A stretch of DNA of 29,030 nt from Priapulus caudatus (taxonomy: Eukaryota; Priapulida; Priapulimorpha; Priapulimorphida; Priapulidae), in NCBI RefSeq assembly GCF_000485595.1, contig NW_014577340.1:101204-130233 (forward strand), read 5' to 3'. Shown here one piece after another: positions 26,801 to 29,030 of the stretch (position 1 is the stretch's first letter; each line of letters opens with the position of its first letter). Under the pieces are notes generated by a model. It was not told where the DNA came from, made no database searches, and saw nothing but the letters and a program-made list of their open reading frames with translations. Position numbers and translations under genes: made by a program.

Positions 26801-28732
26801 TGAGAACAGATCTGTCATAGCTCGCCCTGATCCAGTCTTCTATCAACTACTCCCATCATGGTTCATTCCACTCTACCCAACTAGTGCCGACTCGTACCCA
26901 AGACCCGAAGACCCCCTCTCTACCGCCTCTCTTTGAGCGCCACAGATCCGTAGCATGATCGGTCATGCGTCGGTCGCTACAGATGCGGCTCCGACGCATT
27001 TCTCTCCGTCACCGTTATCAACATCAGCTTCTTCCCCTCGCTGCCAGACGAGACAGCCGCCATCGATGCGTAACGCGGCTCTACCTAAGCGACGACGACG
27101 GCGCGAGAATGAGCGACGCAACGATTCGCAAGCACCGGCCAGCGATTTGATCGGCTGCGCATGCACGCACGGGGCGGGCGGGCGGTCGGGAGATGGTGGT
27201 GCAGGGGGCGCTAGCGGAGGGAGCCACGGGGCGCCTAGCTCGTCTCCGCGCAGCGCGTTACCTTGCTGACCTCCCGTCACAACCGTGGCTGCGGCAGCCT
27301 TTGCGGCGTACAGGTTAGCTTCCTCCTGCGCTTTACCTATGTTCTTCTTATAGCGGATGCGCTTGTTGCCAAACCAGTTGGAGATCTACGGGAGGAGAAA
27401 TTGACACAATGTCGGTTACTACTGGACGCAGCATTACCTGACTGACTAGCATTCATGGTGGCGGCCGCCCGGGATGCGGCCTTCGCCGCGTAAAGGTTCG
27501 CCTCTTCCTGCTCTTTACCTATGTTCTTCTTATAGCGGATGCGCTTGTTGCCAAACCAGTTGCATATCTACAGGAGCAAAAATACAGTACGTTAGGCTCG
27601 ATAAACAGTGCCGTTGGTTGAGGTAGCACGAGCGGTTTTCGCTGCCGAGACGCCAAGAAAACGCAGTACTGTCTCAGGTGTATCGACGACTCGACGAGAA
27701 AACATGAGACGCGGGGTGGACGCGTTGACGATCGTAATATCGAGCGAGGAACGACAAGTGTTACAGGTGCCCCACCACGAAGAACAGAAGTAGTGCATAT
27801 GCTACCACAACCAAGAGAAGTGTTTACGCGGCCTTGCCCTGTATGTTTTGTTCTCCCCGGAGTGCAAATCGCGTAAAACGTGCCTTCTCAATTATGTCGT
27901 GCCGTTGAGTGCAAAACCTCGGCGAAAGTTCGTTATTTTTCCCTCGCCTGTATTGATAGGTTTACGGAAATGACCAGGGATTACGTTTATTCCGAACATT
28001 TGCATTGAAAGAATAACTAGCAGAATGAGTGTTGCAAATGATATTTAGATTTTCCATGGCTCGTGACATCGGCGATGCCACAGCGAGAAGCGATTTTCGA
28101 GCTGCACATCTCTGATGAAGACACTTGTCGGTACAGCTTCTTTTTTCACGGCTAACGCTTACTCATGCTTACATCCATAATTCATGCAGGTTTTACGGCG
28201 ATTTGCTGCGATTAGTTTGCGCAGGAAGGCTTCTTTAATAATCGAGTTAATTGCTTTTGCACTCAACGCGGCCCAATCAACTCGCTGCCGACGGAGCTTA
28301 GACGGGCGGCGCGACTGCGCGCATGCCGCCACCTGAAGGCTTCGTCTCGTCCTCCCGTCCCGCGGGAACCGCCGCGCACACGTCTAAGCTCGCGTAGGTT
28401 TCGCACGCCGCCGCGACGAGGGGAGATGGGAACCCTCCCCCGGGATCGAACCACGAGGGGATCAAACCCCGACAGGATCGAACCCCAAGGGGGATCGAAG
28501 CCCGGGGGGGTCGAACCCCGGGGGGATCGAAGCCCGGGGGGGATCGAACCCTGGGGATCGAACCCCAAAGGGATCGAACCCCGACCTCGCTGCTACCTGT
28601 GACACGGTGATTCCACACTTCCTCGCCAGCTCCTCCTTCGCCTCCTCGCTCGGGTACGGGTTGCTGAGGTGCGAGTAGAAGTACTCGTTGAGAATCTCCG
28701 TCGCCTGCTTGCTGAAGTTCCTCCTCTTGCGC
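20267..28732 (-). CDS. PBX: PBX/extradenticle homeodomain transcription factor, 3' half (with duplicated helix-3 exon)
   Basis: TALE-class PBC homeoprotein, a nuclear Hox and Meis/Hth partner. Minus-strand exons in gene order are 28597-28732, then either 27438-27567 or 27262-27385, then 24651-24784, 23671-23745 and 20267-20449. The homeodomain begins [18 protein letters not shown], carries the TALE three-residue loop extension in [11 protein letters not shown], and breaks after CGITVSQ, the intron position 44/45 common in homeoboxes. Helix 3 is [15 protein letters not shown] or [15 protein letters not shown] with Gly50 and Asn51, followed by the PBC C-terminal helix [18 protein letters not shown] and LRHVI..TGGY further on match PBX1-type tails. 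The PBC-A/B domains (Meis binding) would be encoded beyond 29030. The gene is convergent with WDR31. The last exon is the least certain member. Confidence 0.9.
20510..20725 (+). mobile_element. Short non-autonomous Helitron-like element
   Basis: The right end has hairpin GCACTC-CGT-GAGTGC (20700-20714) followed 7 nt later by CTAG (20722-20725) and T, the Helitron 3' arrangement. The left end opens with an 8-bp hairpin ACCTCCAC..GTGGAGGT (20511-20533). GTGTGTTCGTGTG repeats lie inside. It has no ORF. It sits in the last PBX intron about 60 bp upstream of the terminal exon acceptor. The left boundary is approximate. Confidence 0.55.
20726..21357 (-). other. PBX last intron, AT-rich; (ATT)n tract
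   Basis: Imperfect (ATT/TTA)n at about 20727-20798, then AT-rich sequence with no supported feature. Confidence 0.6.
21358..22932. mobile_element. hAT-like non-autonomous element, ~1.6 kb, degenerate
   Basis: The left end CAAGAGCTCGACACTAAC and right end (complement) CAAGGCTCGGACACTAGC are imperfect inverted repeats. Subterminal GGCCCGATC / GGCCACC / CAAAATnATTGAT blocks are also inverted between the ends (21388-21420 and about 22870-22910). Such CARGGCTCGRCACTA ends occur in hAT elements. There is no transposase ORF and no clear 8-bp duplication (ACGATTAG against TGTTCGTA). A foreign segment with GTCCCGTATTTT motifs (about 22200-22290) may be a nested insertion. It lies in the last PBX intron. 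Confidence 0.5.
22933..23670 (-). other. PBX last intron, nothing further seen
   Basis: Intronic sequence between the hAT-like element and the 25-codon exon. A related phrase recurs at about 23032-23066 and 23204-23257 (CAGCATGTACG.AATG.GTT..), suggesting an old local duplication. No gene is visible. Confidence 0.5.
23671..23745 (-). CDS. PBX: PBX exon with LRHVI..TGGY motif
   Basis: Twenty-five codons, phase 0 to 0, with a T-rich tract and acceptor CCTGTGTCGGTAG and donor CAG|GTGAGC. It encodes [14 protein letters not shown] then [11 protein letters not shown]. It corresponds to VDTLRHVISQTGGY of vertebrate PBX1, joined to VGANVQSQ exactly as here. It is too short to be seen by ORF length alone. 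Confidence 0.88.
23798..23880. repeat. (CA)n/(CACG)n microsatellite
   Basis: CA-rich imperfect tract just upstream, in gene direction, of the acceptor of the 23671-23745 exon. Confidence 0.85.
24240..24650 (-). repeat. ~100-bp tandem array derived from a PBX exon end and its splice donor
   Basis: Four degenerate units follow the donor of exon 24651-24784. On the minus strand each repeats CTAATGTACAGTCACAG, the last bases of that exon, with exon-equivalent boundaries at about 24538, 24435, 24343 and 24244 (spacing 92-113 bp). GCATGC/GTGTG-rich filler separates them. The two nearest units keep an intact donor (CAG|GTACAT and CAG|GTACGT); the two farthest have lost it (CAG|CTAC and CAA|CG). Confidence 0.85.
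24651..24784 (-). CDS. PBX: PBX exon downstream of the homeodomain
   Basis: Acceptor TGTGTTTGCAG and donor CAG|GTACAT; phase 1 to 0, so it accepts either helix-3 exon. It encodes [20 protein letters not shown], then [15 protein letters not shown] and VGANVQSQ. The [13 protein letters not shown] end matches the PBX1 tail [17 protein letters not shown]. It is Gln/Gly/Met-rich and probably disordered. Confidence 0.9.
24785..25687 (-). other. PBX intron, AT-rich
   Basis: Intron sequence with short AACAAATTA direct repeats (about 24905-24965). A related stretch (CTTAGTC..TTAACA..TTTTCTC and its complement near 25075-25135) suggests a weak inverted pair. No gene is visible. Confidence 0.5.
25688..25853. 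repeat. (AGC/AGT)n imperfect trinucleotide repeat
   Basis: About 55 triplets, mostly AGC with AGT, AAC and ATC interruptions, in the large PBX intron. It is open in several frames simply because of its composition. There is no splice context to suggest coding use. Confidence 0.85.
25854..27261 (-). other. PBX intron; GC-rich near the cassette exon
   Basis: Mixed AT-rich sequence, then a CpG-rich stretch with GGGCGGGCGGGCGG at about 27172-27186 close to the downstream helix-3 exon. The open frames at about 26955-27280 are compositional. No separate gene is supported. Confidence 0.5.
27262..27385 (-). CDS. PBX: PBX helix-3 exon, downstream cassette (Ser form, canonical)
   Basis: 41 codons plus one base, phase 0 to 1, acceptor TTTCTCCTCCCGTAG, donor CAAG|GTAACG. 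It encodes [20 protein letters not shown], then [11 protein letters not shown] and [10 protein letters not shown]. Ser before Asn47 and [13 protein letters not shown] are the conserved Extradenticle residues, so this is the ancestral form. It joins CGITVSQ upstream and GYNMVPN downstream in frame. Only 52 nt separate it from the donor of the alternative exon. Confidence 0.93.
27386..27437 (-). other. 52-nt intron between the two helix-3 exons
   Basis: Begins GTAATG and ends CTCCTCCCGTAG. If branchpoint and donor need more room than this, the two exons cannot be spliced to each other. If they are, the frame shifts and a TAA follows after about a dozen codons. Confidence 0.8.
27438..27567 (-). 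CDS. PBX: PBX helix-3 exon, upstream cassette (Cys form)
   Basis: 43 codons plus one base, phase 0 to 1, acceptor GCTCCTGTAG, donor GTCAG|GTAATG. It encodes [20 protein letters not shown], then [11 protein letters not shown] and [12 protein letters not shown]. It is a tandem duplicate of 27262-27385 with Cys for Ser at homeodomain position 46, Glu for Ala in the PBC C-terminal helix, and a different tail. All base-contact residues (Asn47, Gly50, Asn51, Arg54/Arg55 region) are kept and there is no stop. That argues for use as an alternative exon rather than a dead copy. Confidence 0.88.
27568..28436 (-). other. PBX intron between homeodomain exons
   Basis: Intron separating the first homeodomain exon from the helix-3 cassettes, mostly AT-balanced with a GC-rich stretch from about 28268 onward leading into the minisatellite. 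No gene is recognised. Confidence 0.6.
28437..28585 (-). repeat. GC-rich minisatellite of B-box-like units beside a splice donor
   Basis: Nine tandem units of about 12-18 bp built on plus-strand GGGATCGAACCCC, separated by G or C runs. On the minus strand the units read GGGGTTCGATCCC. Five match the RNA polymerase III internal B box GGTTCGANNCC exactly (units at about 28442, 28507, 28541, 28553 and 28570). The array ends about 11 nt inside the intron from the 5' splice site at 28596. G runs of 4-7 on the plus strand could also form quadruplex-like structures. Confidence 0.8.
28597..28732 (-). CDS. PBX: PBX homeodomain exon, helices 1-2
   Basis: Acceptor TTGCTGTCCTCCGGCAG; the exon starts with the last base of an Arg codon and then reads [37 protein letters not shown] and CGITVSQ. 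The donor is CAG|GTAGCA; phase 2 to 0. It includes the basic N-terminal arm and the PYP loop extension that defines TALE homeodomains. In PBX this loop forms the pocket for the Hox hexapeptide. Upstream exons (PBC domain) are outside the window. Confidence 0.95.
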
Positions 28733-29030
28733 CTGCCGGAGGACAGCAACGCGCGAGTGAGTGTCGGTGATCGCGAGTTACGTCGTACGATTGCCAATTA
28801 TGAATGAATCCGGCCGGTTCAGATCGAATGTGTTATCAATTAAAATTAAAATTAAAATGACAGGCTAGACCAATGAATTGGGACCTCCTTTACGGATTTT
28901 CCGATGTACACCTTCGTTCTGCACCCGGCACCAATGAATACCCCTTCAGTAATACATTATGAATCACAGTACTTTCGAAAGAAACCGTTGTCTTCTGCTA
29001 GCACTTTTAGAAAGCCCGAGAGAAGGATCG
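28733..29030 (-). other. PBX upstream intron (partial)
   Basis: Intronic sequence up to the window edge with a short AATTAAA repetition near 28837-28856. No further PBX exon is recognisable. Confidence 0.6.

Noticed and set aside
26955-27280. Overlapping GC-rich open frames on both strands near the helix-3 exon
   Set aside because: High GC removes stop codons; the only supported coding part is the PBX exon ending at 27262, and the rest lies beyond its splice donor.
28437-28585. tRNA gene cluster
   Set aside because: Only the B-box-like core repeats; no A box, acceptor stem or anticodon arm can be placed around any unit.
28263-28620. Repetitive Gly/Pro/Asp frames over the minisatellite
   Set aside because: These are translations of the short tandem repeat past the PBX splice donor at 28596; no evidence that they are retained in mRNA.

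Overview
The window is nuclear DNA of an invertebrate animal. Genes are split by introns with GT..AG sites, low-complexity tracts are abundant, and there are remnants of several DNA-transposon superfamilies and Helitrons. The PBC-class homeodomain reads most like protostome Extradenticle (residues [31 protein letters not shown]), so a protostome is likely; I cannot name the species. Coding sequence is a small fraction of the window.

Layout. (1) Positions 1-1245 are the 3' part of a decayed Helitron: a frameshifted Pif1-type helicase ending in a classic Helitron hairpin plus CTAG|T. (2) Positions 1440-10220, plus strand, hold nine exons of a WDR31-like WD40 gene whose 5' exons lie off the left edge. 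Its introns carry a hairpin-headed repeat family, a pogo/Tigger-like MITE and a hAT-like MITE. (3) Positions 6317-11170 and 11181-15864 are near-identical and hold WDR31 exons 5-9 twice. They abut exactly at a run of ten Ns, which looks like two unmerged haplotype contigs rather than a real duplication. (4) Positions 15865-20266 are intergenic or 3'-flanking sequence with two MITE-like inverted-repeat elements. (5) Positions 20267-28732, minus strand, hold the 3' half of a PBX/extradenticle gene, convergent with WDR31.

The most interesting locus is the PBX/exd homeobox. The exon encoding the recognition helix is present twice in tandem (27438-27567 and 27262-27385), each copy with its own splice sites and identical phases, separated by only 52 nt. 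Including both would shift the frame to an early stop. This is the signature of mutually exclusive exons that swap the end of a homeodomain: Cys or Ser just before the base-contacting Asn47, and Glu or Ala in the C-terminal helix. Two further oddities flank the cassette. One is a GC-rich minisatellite made of RNA-polymerase-III B-box-like units beside the 5' splice site of the homeodomain exon. The other is an intronic tandem array that copied the 3' end and 5' splice site of a downstream exon.

WDR31 proteins are known as ciliary/IFT-associated WD40 proteins and PBX/Exd as Hox cofactors. The two genes are neighbours, and I infer no functional link.
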